A stretch of 64,000 nucleotides of DNA from an uncultured Myxococcales bacterium (GCA_937949945.1 CALFEQ010000180.1:75589-139588), one strand, 5' to 3'. Positions 35,002 through 46,681 are shown, numbered from the stretch's first letter. Notes: generated from the letters alone by a model not told the origin. A program made the numbers and translations.

Positions 35002-35007
35002 ATTCTA
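35002..35007 (-). promoter_or_regulatory. -10 element TAGAAT for the 34993 lipoprotein
   Basis: TAGAAT (minus strand) is followed by 8 nt and ATG at 34993, with no ribosome binding site in between. Confidence 0.5.
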
Positions 35008-35055
35008 CGTGGTCCGAGGCGAGACCTTCCTCCGCATCCAGGACCGGAGCGGGCG

Positions 35056-35718
35056 CTACTCCACCCTCTGGATCACGCCGCAGCCGGGCCTGCCGCCCGC
35101 GTTGCCGACGGGCTGCGAGACGCCGTCGTCGCGTTGCTCGTGATAGACGATCGCGTGACCGACGACGGAGAGCGGCCCGTCGTGCACGTAGAACTTCGTC
35201 GCGGGGAACGTGAGCTTGACCGATCCGGTGCCGGCGTCGTCGATCACGATGTTGCCGAGATCACCGACGTGGTGCGGCTCTTGGCTCGGGTGGCCGTGGG
35301 GCACACCCGCCGGGTTCCAGTGACCGCCGGCGCCGAGGCCGGGGCCTCCGTCGACCGGGTCGCAGCTCGGGTTCTCGTGGATGTGGATGCCGTGCTCGCC
35401 GGGCGTCCCGCCGCTGCTCGTGATGTCGATGTTCACGAACACCACCGAGCCCTGCTCGATGAACTCCGCCGTGCCCTGCACGGTGCTCGCTTCGCTCGTG
35501 GGCCGTATCTCCGCCCTCGCCGTGAGCGCGGCCGGCGGCGTCCCGGACGTCCCCGAGCTCCCGGACGAAGAGCCCTCGCCGGAGCTCCCGCTCGGGGCCG
35601 CGTCGTCGGTCCCGGCGTCTTCGGCAGGCGGGTTGCTCGACGACTCGGAGCAAGCCCACACGCAAAGGCCGCACGTCGTCGAGACGGCGAGCGCGATCGC
35701 ACGAAGGTCGAGCCTCAT
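35056..35718 (-). CDS. sodC: Cu/Zn superoxide dismutase lipoprotein
   Basis: The 220-residue protein has a signal peptide with lipobox (VWAC-SE, Cys23), an acidic Ser/Gly linker (about 30-65) and a SodC domain. Copper and zinc ligands are visible: HIHE, AGGHWNP, HHVGDLGN and VVGHAIVYH, with the disulfide Cys in NPSCDP and RPGCGVI. It removes superoxide in the periplasm or at the surface. ATG at 35718 follows TACGAT by 6 nt. It lies beside uvrA, but the two have separate promoters. Confidence 0.95.
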   Translation of the reverse strand: MRLDLRAIALAVSTTCGLCVWACSESSSNPPAEDAGTDDAAPSGSSGEGSSSGSSGTSGTPPAALTARAEIRPTSEASTVQGTAEFIEQGSVVFVNIDITSSGGTPGEHGIHIHENPSCDPVDGGPGLGAGGHWNPAGVPHGHPSQEPHHVGDLGNIVIDDAGTGSVKLTFPATKFYVHDGPLSVVGHAIVYHEQRDDGVSQPVGNAGGRPGCGVIQRVE

Positions 35719-35724
35719 TCGCTC

Positions 35725-35730
35725 ATCGTA
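35725..35730 (-). promoter_or_regulatory. -10 element TACGAT for sodC
   Basis: TACGAT (minus strand) is followed by 6 nt and ATG at 35718. Only 52 bp separate the sodC start from the uvrA stop, and this element lies in that gap. Confidence 0.5.
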
Positions 35731-35770
35731 CGACGCCTCGGCACGGGCGCGCCAACGCTCCGTGAGGGCG

Positions 35771-38746
<2,976 letters not shown>

Positions 38747-38970
38747 GTGCGCCAGCGATTAGCACATGGCCGAGGGCGTGGTCCGCCGAGCCGCACCCGG
38801 GCGACGGCTATCCTGACGGCCCGCTGTCAGTTGTCACTTTGGCAGGCGGACGGGGATCGAGCGCGGCCGCATGCCAGCTTGGCGGACATGGGCGGCGGAG
38901 CGGGTCACGCGATCGGCCGAAAGCCGTGCATCTTTGCGCGTGCGGGTTTGGGGGCGGGCGTGGCACGCGC

Positions 38971-38976
38971 TATGCT
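38971..38976 (+). promoter_or_regulatory. -10 element TATGCT for the MXAN_2561-like operon
   Basis: TATGCT lies 16 nt before ATG at 38993. A start site near 38983 would leave a leader of about 10 nt. The 38747-38992 gap also carries the uvrA promoter on the other strand; the rest shows nothing recognisable. Confidence 0.4.
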
Positions 38977-38992
38977 GCCGCCCGGTCAGCCC

Positions 38993-40354
38993 ATGCTCGC
39001 TCGCCGGCCCGCACGTGGCGGGCTTCCCGTCGCCATGCCGAAGGCGCTCGTCCTTCCCCGACTCACCTGGCTCCGCGTGCTCGTCGCGGTCCTCCTCGCC
39101 GTCGCGGCGCTGTCCTTCGCCGACATCGCGTCGGCGCAGTCGATCAGCATCGTCAACGAGCAGTCGCTGCCCCGGCTCGACAAGGATGGGCGCATCATCC
39201 AGAAGCGCCCGCTGAACTTGTCGCCGGAGGCGGTGAACCTCCAGGACTGCTACGACGACCAGCTCATCCGCTTCACGCTGCAGATGTCCGGGTTCCAGGC
39301 CAACGCCTCGGTTCAGGTGTGGGCCTCGAACGCCGGCGCGGACTGCAAGCAGCAGACGGTCCGCACGGGCCTCACCCCGCAGTGCTGGAAGGTGCTCGAC
39401 ACGGACATCCCGCTCCAGACGGTGGTGGACGTCGACATCCCGGTGCGCCACATCATGGCGGGCGCGCCGCCGAACCAGCCGCACGACCCGAAGCGTGACG
39501 AGGAATCGCTGTGCGGGAAGGTCGACCTCGCGACGATCACCGTCCACTTCCTCTATTTCGCGCCGGGCCAGCAGGCGACCGCCGCCTTCGAGAAGACGGT
39601 CGCCATCACCGTCGACACCGTCGGCCCGAAGCCGCCGTCGGGCCTCCGCGCGCTGCCGGGCAACGGCCGCATCCAGGTGAGCTGGGTCAACATCAGCGGC
39701 GGAACGGGCGACGCCGCGGCGACGGGCGGTCTCACCGAGCTCACCGGCGTGAAGGTCTACTGCGACGTCGCGGGCTCCGCGCCGTCGACGCCGACCGCGC
39801 CCACGCCGGAATGCCACGAGGAGGAGCGCGAGGTCGGGGTCGACGACGCCGGCAACCCGATCACCGAGATCGTCGAGGTGTGCGAAGACGCGGGAACGAC
39901 GACGCCGGACCAGCCCGCGTCGGGCTGCTCGAGCGCCAACTTCCGGAACGCCGACGGGAGCCCGATCTATCCGTCGGCGGAGTTCAATCAGAAATTCGAG
40001 TGCGGGAGCATGACCGGAAACACCGGCACGACCGTCGTGGCGAGCTCGCTCGGCGGCAACCCGCTCCAGAACGGCACGACGTACGCGGTCGCCGTCGCGG
40101 CCACCGACAAGTTCGGAAACGTCGGACAGCTCTCGGACGTCATCTGCGAGACGCCGGAGGAGACGACCGACTTCTGGCAGGACTATCGGAACGCGGGCGG
40201 CTCCGCCGGCGGCGGCTGCTCGGCCGCCGGCGCTTCGCCGCTCGGCAGCATCACCGTGCTGCTCCTCGCGATCGCGACCGCCGGATCGACGCTCCGGCGG
40301 AGGAACACGTCGAAGTCCCGCCGTATCGCATCGGAGAGAGAAGACCGTCGATGA
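38993..40354 (+). CDS. MYXO-CTERM-anchored secreted protein, MXAN_2561-like
   Basis: The 453-residue protein has a signal peptide (about 20-50, ending ASA-Q), a beta-rich mature part with a fibronectin-III-like segment (PPSGLRALPGNGRIQVSW) and a MYXO-CTERM tail: GGGCSAAG, a hydrophobic helix (LGSITVLLLAIATAG) and RRR. The tail directs processing and anchoring at the outer surface. The next gene encodes a beta-barrel protein, and the pair matches the linked MXAN_2561/MXAN_2562 families of Myxococcus. ATG at 38993 is used; ATG at 39035 is the alternative. The stop overlaps the next ATG. Confidence 0.75.
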   Translation: MLARRPARGGLPVAMPKALVLPRLTWLRVLVAVLLAVAALSFADIASAQSISIVNEQSLPRLDKDGRIIQKRPLNLSPEAVNLQDCYDDQLIRFTLQMSGFQANASVQVWASNAGADCKQQTVRTGLTPQCWKVLDTDIPLQTVVDVDIPVRHIMAGAPPNQPHDPKRDEESLCGKVDLATITVHFLYFAPGQQATAAFEKTVAITVDTVGPKPPSGLRALPGNGRIQVSWVNISGGTGDAAATGGLTELTGVKVYCDVAGSAPSTPTAPTPECHEEEREVGVDDAGNPITEIVEVCEDAGTTTPDQPASGCSSANFRNADGSPIYPSAEFNQKFECGSMTGNTGTTVVASSLGGNPLQNGTTYAVAVAATDKFGNVGQLSDVICETPEETTDFWQDYRNAGGSAGGGCSAAGASPLGSITVLLLAIATAGSTLRRRNTSKSRRIASEREDRR

Positions 40355-41109
40355 AGACGATTGCACGTCATCTTGCCGGCGCGATCGCGCTCGCAGGCGT
40401 CCTCTTCGCGACACGCGACGCCGGCGCTTTCGAGTTCGGCACCCCCGAACAGAAGCGCCCGTATCGCTCGCCGCAGCACTTCGCGCTCGAGATCCGCCTC
40501 TCCCCTTACTACCCGGCGATCGACGAGGAGCCCGGCCTCACGGGGACGCCGTTCAAGGACCGGTTCGGCGACAAGCCGCGCCTCTACTTCGGCCTCGAGC
40601 TCGACTGGCAGACGTTCCGCATCCCCTACATCGGCACGATCGGCCCCGGCATCGGCGCCGGCCTCGTCGGAATGAGCCGCCCCGCGGTGACCACGAGCGG
40701 CCGCCCCTCCGGCGACGAGTACAGCCTCGACATCTACCCGTTCTACCTCTCCGGCGTCCTTCGCGTGGACGCGTTCTGGCGCGAAGCCGGCATCCCGCTC
40801 GTCCCGTACGGGAAGCTCGGTCTCGCGTGGGCGCCCTGGCGTGCGTCGTCGTCGGGCGGCACGTCGCGCTCGGCGGACGGCGTCTCGGGCAAGGGGCACA
40901 CGTTCGGGACGCACATGGCGATCGGCATCGGCTTCGCCCTCGACGCGCTCGACTCGGGCGCGTCGCGCGACATGGACAACGCGATCGGCATCAACAACAC
41001 CTACGTCTACGCCGAGTACTACTGGCTGAACCTCAACGGCCTCTTCCAGGACAACGCGCTCTACGTGGGCACGAACACCTGGGCGGCGGGCCTCGCGTTC
41101 GAGTTCTGA
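40351..41109 (+). CDS. outer-membrane beta-barrel protein, MXAN_2562-like
   Basis: The 252-residue protein has a signal peptide (about 1-26, AGA-F) and then alternating hydrophobic strands rich in Tyr/Trp/Gly (HFALEIRLSPYYPAI, LYFGLELDWQTFRI, GIGAGLVGMSRPAV), ending in phenylalanine (GLAFEF), as outer-membrane barrels do for assembly by BamA. The start overlaps the previous stop by ATGA and has GGAGAGAG about 10 nt upstream. It probably holds or presents the preceding MYXO-CTERM protein at the surface; this is inference from the linkage. Confidence 0.75.
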   Translation: MKTIARHLAGAIALAGVLFATRDAGAFEFGTPEQKRPYRSPQHFALEIRLSPYYPAIDEEPGLTGTPFKDRFGDKPRLYFGLELDWQTFRIPYIGTIGPGIGAGLVGMSRPAVTTSGRPSGDEYSLDIYPFYLSGVLRVDAFWREAGIPLVPYGKLGLAWAPWRASSSGGTSRSADGVSGKGHTFGTHMAIGIGFALDALDSGASRDMDNAIGINNTYVYAEYYWLNLNGLFQDNALYVGTNTWAAGLAFEF

Positions 41110-41121
41110 ACGGGAGCGAGC

Positions 41122-41496
41122 GTGGAGCGAGTCCTCCTCGTGGGCCTCGCCGGAGGCATCGGCGCGATCCTGCGCTACGCCGTCGTGACGTGGACGGAGC
41201 GCGCGTTCGGCACGTCCTTCCCGTGGGGCGTCCTCGGCGTGAACGTCGTCGGGTCGTTCCTCATCGCGCTCGTCATGGTCCTCGCCGTGACGAAGGCCGA
41301 TCTCTCGCCCACCCTCCGCGTCACGATCACCGCCGGCTTCCTCGGCGGGCTCACGACCTACTCGTCCTTCAACCAGGACACGTTGTCGATGCTCGATCGC
41401 AAGCTCTACGGGACGGCCGCGCTCTACGTGGGCGTCACGCTGGTCGCGTGCCTCTCGGCCGGCGTCCTGGGGACGGCGATCGGAAGGAAGCTCTGA
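41122..41496 (+). CDS. crcB: fluoride ion channel CrcB/FluC
   Basis: The 124-residue protein has four membrane helices and the family motifs GGIGAILRY, G-V-N-V-V-G-S-F and G-G-L-T-T-Y-S-S-F. It forms a dual-topology dimer that exports fluoride. GTG has GGGAG 6 nt upstream. It follows the barrel gene by 12 bp and may be co-transcribed with it. No fluoride riboswitch is seen upstream. Confidence 0.95.
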   Translation: MERVLLVGLAGGIGAILRYAVVTWTERAFGTSFPWGVLGVNVVGSFLIALVMVLAVTKADLSPTLRVTITAGFLGGLTTYSSFNQDTLSMLDRKLYGTAALYVGVTLVACLSAGVLGTAIGRKL

Positions 41497-41502
41497 CGCG
41501 CG

Positions 41503-42345
41503 TCACTCCGCGTAGAACTCGATGTTGTCGTAGAGCACGCGCGTGCGCGGCGTCGACGGCGCGTACGTCGTCACGCCGATCTCGAGGCGGCGCCTGTTCG
41601 ACTCGGCTTGGCGCCCGGGGATCATCGCCGTCACGACGTCGTCGACTTGGCACCACGCCTGGACGTACGTGTCGTCGACCTTCATGGTCAGCTTGACGTG
41701 GTGCCACTCGCCCACCGTGAAGGTCCGGTTGCCGAGGGCCTGCGTCGAGTAGCCGATGCAGCGCCACTTGCCGTCGGGAAGGACGTCGAGCGTCAGGCCG
41801 GTGTGCTCCTGCGGCGTCGGCGCGAGATCGAAGCGCAGCACGCGATACGCGCCGGACGTCCACTCGGCGACGAAGACGTCCGCCTCGAGCGTCGTCGTCT
41901 TCTTCGTCACGGCGACGTCGTCGGTGATGACGGAGCGAGGCAAGCCCGCGTCGGTCGGCTCGGCCACGGCCTCGAGCAGGTGCGGCGGCGTGGGCGCGTC
42001 GACGTCGGGGACGCCGGCGTCCGCCACGATGCGCGGCGGCTGGAACGAGCCGCCGTCCTCGAGGGTCCAGCCGCGCTTCTCGAGATCGAGGTCGCCGTCG
42101 TCGAAGTCGTCGCAGCGCAGATCCGTCTCGTCGCGCAGACCCCTGCACGGAGATCGGCTCGCGTCGGAGCCGGCGTCGACGGGATCCGGCGTGTCGACGT
42201 CGCCCGGAGTCCAGCTCGTGTCGCTCGCCGAAGCGTCCTCGGTCCCCACCGAGGAGTCGTCGTCACCGCCGCATGCGGCCATCCACGCCGCGACGAGCGA
42301 GAGCGCTCCGATGCTGCAAGCCAAGCCACGTCGCATTCGCGACAT
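41503..42345 (-). CDS. lipoprotein with a concanavalin-like domain
   Basis: The 280-residue protein has a signal peptide and lipobox (WMAAC-GG, Cys24), an Asp/Ser/Pro linker, and a domain that starts RCDDFDD and ends LYDNIEFYAE. These are the same landmarks as in the lipoprotein at 2725-3576 and the decayed copy at 28734. A laminin-G/ConA-like fold is likely (VGEWHHVKLTMKVDD is typical). ATG at 42345 is used; ATG at 42336 is three codons later. Stops of this gene and convergent crcB are 6 bp apart. Confidence 0.7.
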   Translation of the reverse strand: MSRMRRGLACSIGALSLVAAWMAACGGDDDSSVGTEDASASDTSWTPGDVDTPDPVDAGSDASRSPCRGLRDETDLRCDDFDDGDLDLEKRGWTLEDGGSFQPPRIVADAGVPDVDAPTPPHLLEAVAEPTDAGLPRSVITDDVAVTKKTTTLEADVFVAEWTSGAYRVLRFDLAPTPQEHTGLTLDVLPDGKWRCIGYSTQALGNRTFTVGEWHHVKLTMKVDDTYVQAWCQVDDVVTAMIPGRQAESNRRRLEIGVTTYAPSTPRTRVLYDNIEFYAE

Positions 42346-42398
42346 CGTGTCTCCGACCTCCGTGTCGCGCAAGTCGCCGCGCCGCCTCGGCCCTCTGG

Positions 42399-42404
42399 TA
42401 AAAT
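42399..42404 (+). promoter_or_regulatory. -10 element TAAAAT for the esterase gene
   Basis: TAAAAT, one of very few A+T-rich hexamers in the region, is followed by 8 nt and ATG at 42413. A leaderless mRNA is predicted. Confidence 0.5.
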
Positions 42405-42412
42405 CCTCGCCG

Positions 42413-43486
42413 ATGTCCTCTCCGGACGGCCGATCGGCCGCGTGGGCCGCACGTCTCGGCGTCGAGGCTCGGCGGTACGTCGGTAGCCTCATCGTGGACG
42501 GCTTCTTCAACGGCGCTTCGCGCATCGCGAGGCTCCACCCGAAGGCGAAGCCAGAGCGGCATGCGGTCGAGCACATCGTCGACCTCCGCTACCGCGAAGG
42601 CACGACCACGCGCGATCACCTGCTCGACGTCTGGCGCCCGTCACGAGGGCAGAGCCCTGCATCGGTGCGGCGGTACGAGGGACCGCCCTGGCCGATCGTG
42701 TTCTACGTGCACGGCGGAGGCTTCCGCATCCTCTCGAAGGACACGCACTGGGTGATGGCCCTCGGCTATGCGAGGCGCGGCTTCATCGTCTTCAACGTGA
42801 GCTATCGCCTCGCGCCGAAGCATCGCTTCCCGGCCGCGATCGAGGACGTGTGCCATGCGTTCGCGTGGGTCGTGGAGAACGCGGCCCGGTTCGGCGGCGA
42901 CACGAGCCGGATCGTCCTCGCGGGCGAGTCCGCCGGCGCGAATCTGGTGGCGAGCCTCGCGATCGCGCTCGCGTACGAGCGGCCGGAGCCGTTCGCTCGC
43001 CTCGCGTTCGAGACCGGAGTCGTGCCGCGCGCGGTCGTGCCCGCGTGCGGCGTCTTCCAGGTGAGCGACCTCGCGCGGCTCGCGCGGCGCAAGCCGAAGA
43101 TGTCCTCGTTCATCGCCGATCGCCTCGTCGAAGTCGAAGAGGCGTACCTCGGCAAGGGGCCGTGGCCGTGCTCGCTCGATCTCGCCGATCCCGTGTGCGT
43201 GCTCGAGCGCGGGCACAAGCCGGACCGGCCGCTGCCGCCGTTCTTCCTTCCCGTCGGCACGAAGGATCCGCTGTTGCCCGACACGCGGCGCATGGCGGCG
43301 GCGCTCCGCGCGCTCGGCGTCGAGGCGGTGGACGCTTACTATCCCGGCGAGCTGCACGCGTTCCACGCGGCGGTGATCCGCGCGCCCGCGCGCAAGTGCT
43401 GGGCGGACACGTTCGCGTTTCTCGATCGCCACGTCCCCGCCGAGCGCGTGGTCGCCTCGACGAGCGAAGCTGCGCTCAGCTCGTGA
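42413..43486 (+). CDS. alpha/beta hydrolase of the hormone-sensitive-lipase family
   Basis: The 357-residue protein has HGGGF at 100-104 (oxyanion hole), the nucleophile Ser173 in GESAG, an Asp in KDPLLPD and a His in HAFH near the C terminus. This is the full triad of HSL/family IV esterases, which hydrolyse short-chain esters. No signal peptide is present, so it is cytoplasmic. The 3' end overlaps the convergent small gene by 11 bp. Confidence 0.92.
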   Translation: MSSPDGRSAAWAARLGVEARRYVGSLIVDGFFNGASRIARLHPKAKPERHAVEHIVDLRYREGTTTRDHLLDVWRPSRGQSPASVRRYEGPPWPIVFYVHGGGFRILSKDTHWVMALGYARRGFIVFNVSYRLAPKHRFPAAIEDVCHAFAWVVENAARFGGDTSRIVLAGESAGANLVASLAIALAYERPEPFARLAFETGVVPRAVVPACGVFQVSDLARLARRKPKMSSFIADRLVEVEEAYLGKGPWPCSLDLADPVCVLERGHKPDRPLPPFFLPVGTKDPLLPDTRRMAAALRALGVEAVDAYYPGELHAFHAAVIRAPARKCWADTFAFLDRHVPAERVVASTSEAALSS

Positions 43487-43721
43487 CCTTGCCCCAGGGC
43501 AGCGAGCCCGACCGCGACTCGCGCAGGCGGAAACGCGCGACGCTCATCGCGTCGAGGCGATCGCGCAGGCACGCCGCGCACGCCAGCACGCCCTCGACGA
43601 TCGACGCGGACGCCTCGACCTCGCGGGCGCAGAGCGTGCAGCGCGCCACCGTCGACGGCTCCACGCGAAGCTCACCGTTCGAGATCGTGCCTCCCCCCGT
43701 CACGTGCACGTCGATGCTCAT
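43476..43721 (-). CDS. small protein with two Cys pairs, probable zinc knuckle
   Basis: The 81-residue protein has CTLC (29-32) and CAAC (48-51), a spacing that could bind one zinc ion, an N-terminal beta segment (MSIDVHVTGGG) and a basic Arg-rich C terminus. GGAGGGAAG lies directly upstream of ATG at 43721, the best ribosome site in the neighbourhood, so the gene is probably real. It is 68 bp downstream of the YihY-family gene on the same strand and may share its transcript. No family is recognised. Confidence 0.6.
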   Translation of the reverse strand: MSIDVHVTGGGTISNGELRVEPSTVARCTLCAREVEASASIVEGVLACAACLRDRLDAMSVARFRLRESRSGSLPWGKVTS

Positions 43722-43789
43722 GCTTCCCTCCGGCCGACGAGCATCGCTCCCGCGCGCGGCGGTGACAAGTGGCGAGGCTCCTCTTTCCG

Positions 43790-44638
43790 TCAGCCCGCCG
43801 AGAGGCTGCCGCCCGCGCGCCGTTGCTCGCGGATCGCCGCGCCGATGCAGGCGCCGAAGAAGAACACCTGCGCGGAGTAGTAAACCCAGAAGACCGTGAG
43901 AACCAGGGCGCTCGCGCCCGCATAGAGATCGCCGAGCTGCCGGTGCCGCACCCAGAAGGTGACGAGGCTGGATCCGATCGCGAACAGGATCGTGCTGACG
44001 AGCGCGCTCAGCATCGCTTCCTCCATCGTCACGTCGGTCTCGGGGAGGAACCGGAAGAGGACCGTGAAGAGGACGAAGGCGAGCGCGACGGAGGTCGAGA
44101 GGTCCACGGCCCAGACGACCACCGATGGGATCCGAGCGCCGACGGACGCGAGGAGCGCGAACGCCGATTTCTCGACGATCAGGAGCGCCACGAGCACCGC
44201 GACGAACAACGCGAGCGCGAGCGCACCGCCGTAGCGGAGCCCGTAGCGCACCGCGGTGGGACGCGCGCGCTCGACGGCTTCGAGGTCGATGCCCCAGAGT
44301 TGGTTCAGCGCCCGGCGGAGCGCGCGGAACAGGCGCGTGCTGCCGTAGACGACGAGCAGGATGCCGAGGGTGCTCGACGACTCGAGCCGATCGAGCCGTT
44401 CGGTGAGCTCGCGCACCGTCTCGATTCCCTCCGGTGCGACCCATTCGCGCAAGCCGCCCCAGAGGGCGTCCTCGGCGCGCGAACGTCCGAACACGGCGCC
44501 GACGACGCGGAGGACGAGCACGAAGAGCGGCGCGGCGGACAGGAGCGTGTAGAAGGCGACCGCCGCACCGAGAAACCGCGCGCCCTTCCCGGAGAAGAGG
44601 CGGAACGCACGACGGACGACCTCGAGGTGCCGGGACAC
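43790..44638 (-). CDS. YihY/BrkB-family inner-membrane protein
   Basis: The 282-residue protein has six membrane helices and the family landmarks: AVAFYTLLSAAPLFVLVL near the start, LVVYGSTRLFRALRRALNQLWG in the middle and a final FWVYYSAQVFFFGACIG. The family was once called ribonuclease BN, wrongly, and its role is unclear (transport or envelope function). GTG at 44638 is preceded by TAGTCT 7 nt upstream. Confidence 0.92.
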   Translation of the reverse strand: MSRHLEVVRRAFRLFSGKGARFLGAAVAFYTLLSAAPLFVLVLRVVGAVFGRSRAEDALWGGLREWVAPEGIETVRELTERLDRLESSSTLGILLVVYGSTRLFRALRRALNQLWGIDLEAVERARPTAVRYGLRYGGALALALFVAVLVALLIVEKSAFALLASVGARIPSVVVWAVDLSTSVALAFVLFTVLFRFLPETDVTMEEAMLSALVSTILFAIGSSLVTFWVRHRQLGDLYAGASALVLTVFWVYYSAQVFFFGACIGAAIREQRRAGGSLSAG

Positions 44639-44645
44639 GACGCGG

Positions 44646-44651
44646 AGACTA
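44646..44651 (-). promoter_or_regulatory. -10 element TAGTCT for the YihY-family gene
   Basis: TAGTCT (minus strand) ends 7 nt before GTG at 44638, predicting a leaderless mRNA. It is back to back with the lipid kinase promoter, 30 bp away. Confidence 0.5.
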
Positions 44652-44680
44652 CTGCATCTCCCCGCGCCCGGGCTCCGGCG

Positions 44681-44686
44681 TAAGAT
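44681..44686 (+). promoter_or_regulatory. -10 element TAAGAT for the lipid kinase gene
   Basis: TAAGAT is followed by 11 nt and ATG at 44698, leaving at most a few leader nucleotides. Confidence 0.45.
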
Positions 44687-44697
44687 GATCCGTCGCC

Positions 44698-45696
44698 ATG
44701 CCCACGCATCTCCTCGTCGGCAATCCGACCGCCCAGAGTGGGAAGAACAAAGAGCGCATCGATCGGGCCCTCTCCCTCCTCCGTGCGGCGAAGCTCGACG
44801 CGGAGCTCCTGCCGACGTTGCCGAACGGCGGCACGATCGGCGCCGTCCGTGGCGCGCTCGAGGCCGATCCCTCGATCCGTGTCGTCATCGCCATGGGCGG
44901 AGACGGCACGTTCCGCGAGGTCGCCGCGGGCCTCTTCACGAGCAACGCGCGCGAGCGGGTCTCGCTCGGCATGCTCCCCACCGGGACCGCGAACGATCAG
45001 GGCAAGAGCTTCGGCCTCGAGGCGTCGCCGGCGGCGCTGCCGCGGAACGTCGACGTCATTCGCGCGGGTCACGAGACGAGGCTCGACGTCGGCGTCTACC
45101 GCGCCGGCGGCAAGACCGACTACTTCTTCGACTCCGCGGGGTGGGGCCTCTCGGCACGCGTGCTCGCCCAGCGGAACAAGGATCGCGCGCTCGTCGAGAA
45201 GCTCGGCCCGCTGAAGGAGATCTATCGCGATCACGCCGTCTACGCGGGCGCGCTCCTGAAGACGTTCCTCGAGTCGTACGTCATCGACGACAAGCTGCGC
45301 GTGGAGGCCGTCCTCGACGGCAAAGCGGTCGAGCTCGATGGACTGACGGATCTCGTCGTCAAGAACACGCGCATCTACGCCGGCGCGTGGGTCCTCGACA
45401 AGACGAGCCGACACGACGACGGAGCGTTCGAGCTCGTCCCTTTCCGCGGCAAGCGAGACTGGACCTCGAAGGCGATCGTGGATCTCGACGGCAACCCGAT
45501 CACCGAGGAGATGCTGAACGAAATCGGCATCGAGCACTCGAAGCCGATCCGTGCCTCTCGGATGGAGCTGACGATTTTTCCACCGCCGGGCGGCGCGCCG
45601 CTCGCGGCACAGCTCGACGGCGAGGAGTGGCCGGCGACCCCCAACGTCACGATCGAGGTCGTCGCGCGCGGCCTTCGGCTGATCGTCCCGGCCTGA
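44698..45696 (+). CDS. diacylglycerol kinase-like lipid kinase (YegS/BmrU family)
   Basis: The 332-residue protein opens with LLVGNPTAQSGKN, then GGDGTFREV (67-75) and GTAND (96-100), the nucleotide-binding motifs of the DAGK catalytic domain. A C-terminal beta-rich domain follows (about 130-332). It likely phosphorylates diacylglycerol, sphingosine-type or other lipids with ATP; members of this family are common in sphingolipid-making myxobacteria. No membrane helix is present. The short gap to the next gene (16 bp) carries TATTTA. Confidence 0.93.
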   Translation: MPTHLLVGNPTAQSGKNKERIDRALSLLRAAKLDAELLPTLPNGGTIGAVRGALEADPSIRVVIAMGGDGTFREVAAGLFTSNARERVSLGMLPTGTANDQGKSFGLEASPAALPRNVDVIRAGHETRLDVGVYRAGGKTDYFFDSAGWGLSARVLAQRNKDRALVEKLGPLKEIYRDHAVYAGALLKTFLESYVIDDKLRVEAVLDGKAVELDGLTDLVVKNTRIYAGAWVLDKTSRHDDGAFELVPFRGKRDWTSKAIVDLDGNPITEEMLNEIGIEHSKPIRASRMELTIFPPPGGAPLAAQLDGEEWPATPNVTIEVVARGLRLIVPA

Positions 45697-45712
45697 GGTA
45701 TTTATCTCCGCG

Positions 45713-46663
45713 ATGGGCGGGCATCGACTCCACCTCCGGCTCGTGGCGGGCGCCATCGTCGCGGCGTGCATCACGCTCGCGGCGAAGGACGCATCCGCCT
45801 TCTGCCGAACGACGACGGAGAAGGCGCCACCCGACTACGACGCGACCATCTCGGGCTGCTGGGCGAAGGGCGTCCCCTTGTTCTGGCGCAACGCGTGCCT
45901 CGGCTACAGCATGCACCGGAGCGCGAGCCGCAAGATCTCGTACCAGGACGCGGCGGACGCGCTCTCGACCGCCTTCACGCGATGGACGGGCGCCACGTGC
46001 CCCACGGACGGCTCGGGCCGCTCGCGCACGAGCATCGACGTGCGCGACCTCGGCCCCGCGGACTGCGCGAAGGTCGAGTACAAGTCGGGCGTCCCCAACC
46101 AGAACCTCATCATCTTCCGCGACGAGACCTGGCCGTACGGCAAGACCGTCCTCGGGCTCACCACGGTCGTCTACAACCCGGAGACGGGCGAGATCTACAA
46201 CGCGGACATGGAGATCAACACGCTCGACATGGAGCCGCTCGCGATCCGCGATCCCGTCGCACCCGACGCGTACGACTTCTTGAGCGTGGTCACGCACGAG
46301 GCGGGGCACTTCCTCGGCATCGCGCACTCCGACGTGCGCGAGTCGACGATGTACGCCCGCTACGACCAAGGCCAGACGAGCATGCGCTACCTCTCGCCGG
46401 ACGACGTCGCGGCGATCTGCACGATCTACAGGCCCGACGGCGATCGCGCGGTGCTCGACGGCAAGGTCACGCAGGCCCCGCAGTGCGACCCGACCCCGCG
46501 CGGAGGCTACAGCCCGGAGTGCCAGGAGCCGGACAAGGGCTGCGTGTCGAGCGTCGCACCGGCGCCAGCATCGAGGACGGGCATCGGCGTCGCCGCCTGC
46601 GCGCTCCTCGCGAGCGCGGCGCTCCTCGGGCGACGGCTCCTCGCGCGGCGGCCCCGAGCCTGA
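45713..46663 (+). CDS. matrixin-like zinc metalloprotease with MYXO-CTERM tail
   Basis: The 316-residue protein has a signal peptide (about 1-29, ASA-F), then a metzincin domain with HEAGHFLGIAH (His195, Glu196, His199, His205) and a downstream Met in ESTMYARY, the Met-turn. The C terminus has KGCVSSVAPAPAS, a hydrophobic helix and RRLLARR, a MYXO-CTERM tail that anchors it at the surface. It probably degrades extracellular protein. ATG is preceded by TATTTA (45699-45704), 8 nt upstream. Confidence 0.92.
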   Translation: MGGHRLHLRLVAGAIVAACITLAAKDASAFCRTTTEKAPPDYDATISGCWAKGVPLFWRNACLGYSMHRSASRKISYQDAADALSTAFTRWTGATCPTDGSGRSRTSIDVRDLGPADCAKVEYKSGVPNQNLIIFRDETWPYGKTVLGLTTVVYNPETGEIYNADMEINTLDMEPLAIRDPVAPDAYDFLSVVTHEAGHFLGIAHSDVRESTMYARYDQGQTSMRYLSPDDVAAICTIYRPDGDRAVLDGKVTQAPQCDPTPRGGYSPECQEPDKGCVSSVAPAPASRTGIGVAACALLASAALLGRRLLARRPRA

Positions 46664-46681
46664 TCGCCGGCGCACGCCTGT

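Noticed and set aside
38810..38830. TATCCT on the plus strand as a leaderless promoter
   Set aside because: No start codon opening a credible gene lies at the expected distance, and the real gene begins at 38993 with its own hexamer.
41110..41121. Fluoride riboswitch before crcB
   Set aside because: Only 12 bp separate crcB from the preceding gene, too short for the aptamer, and no such fold is seen further upstream.
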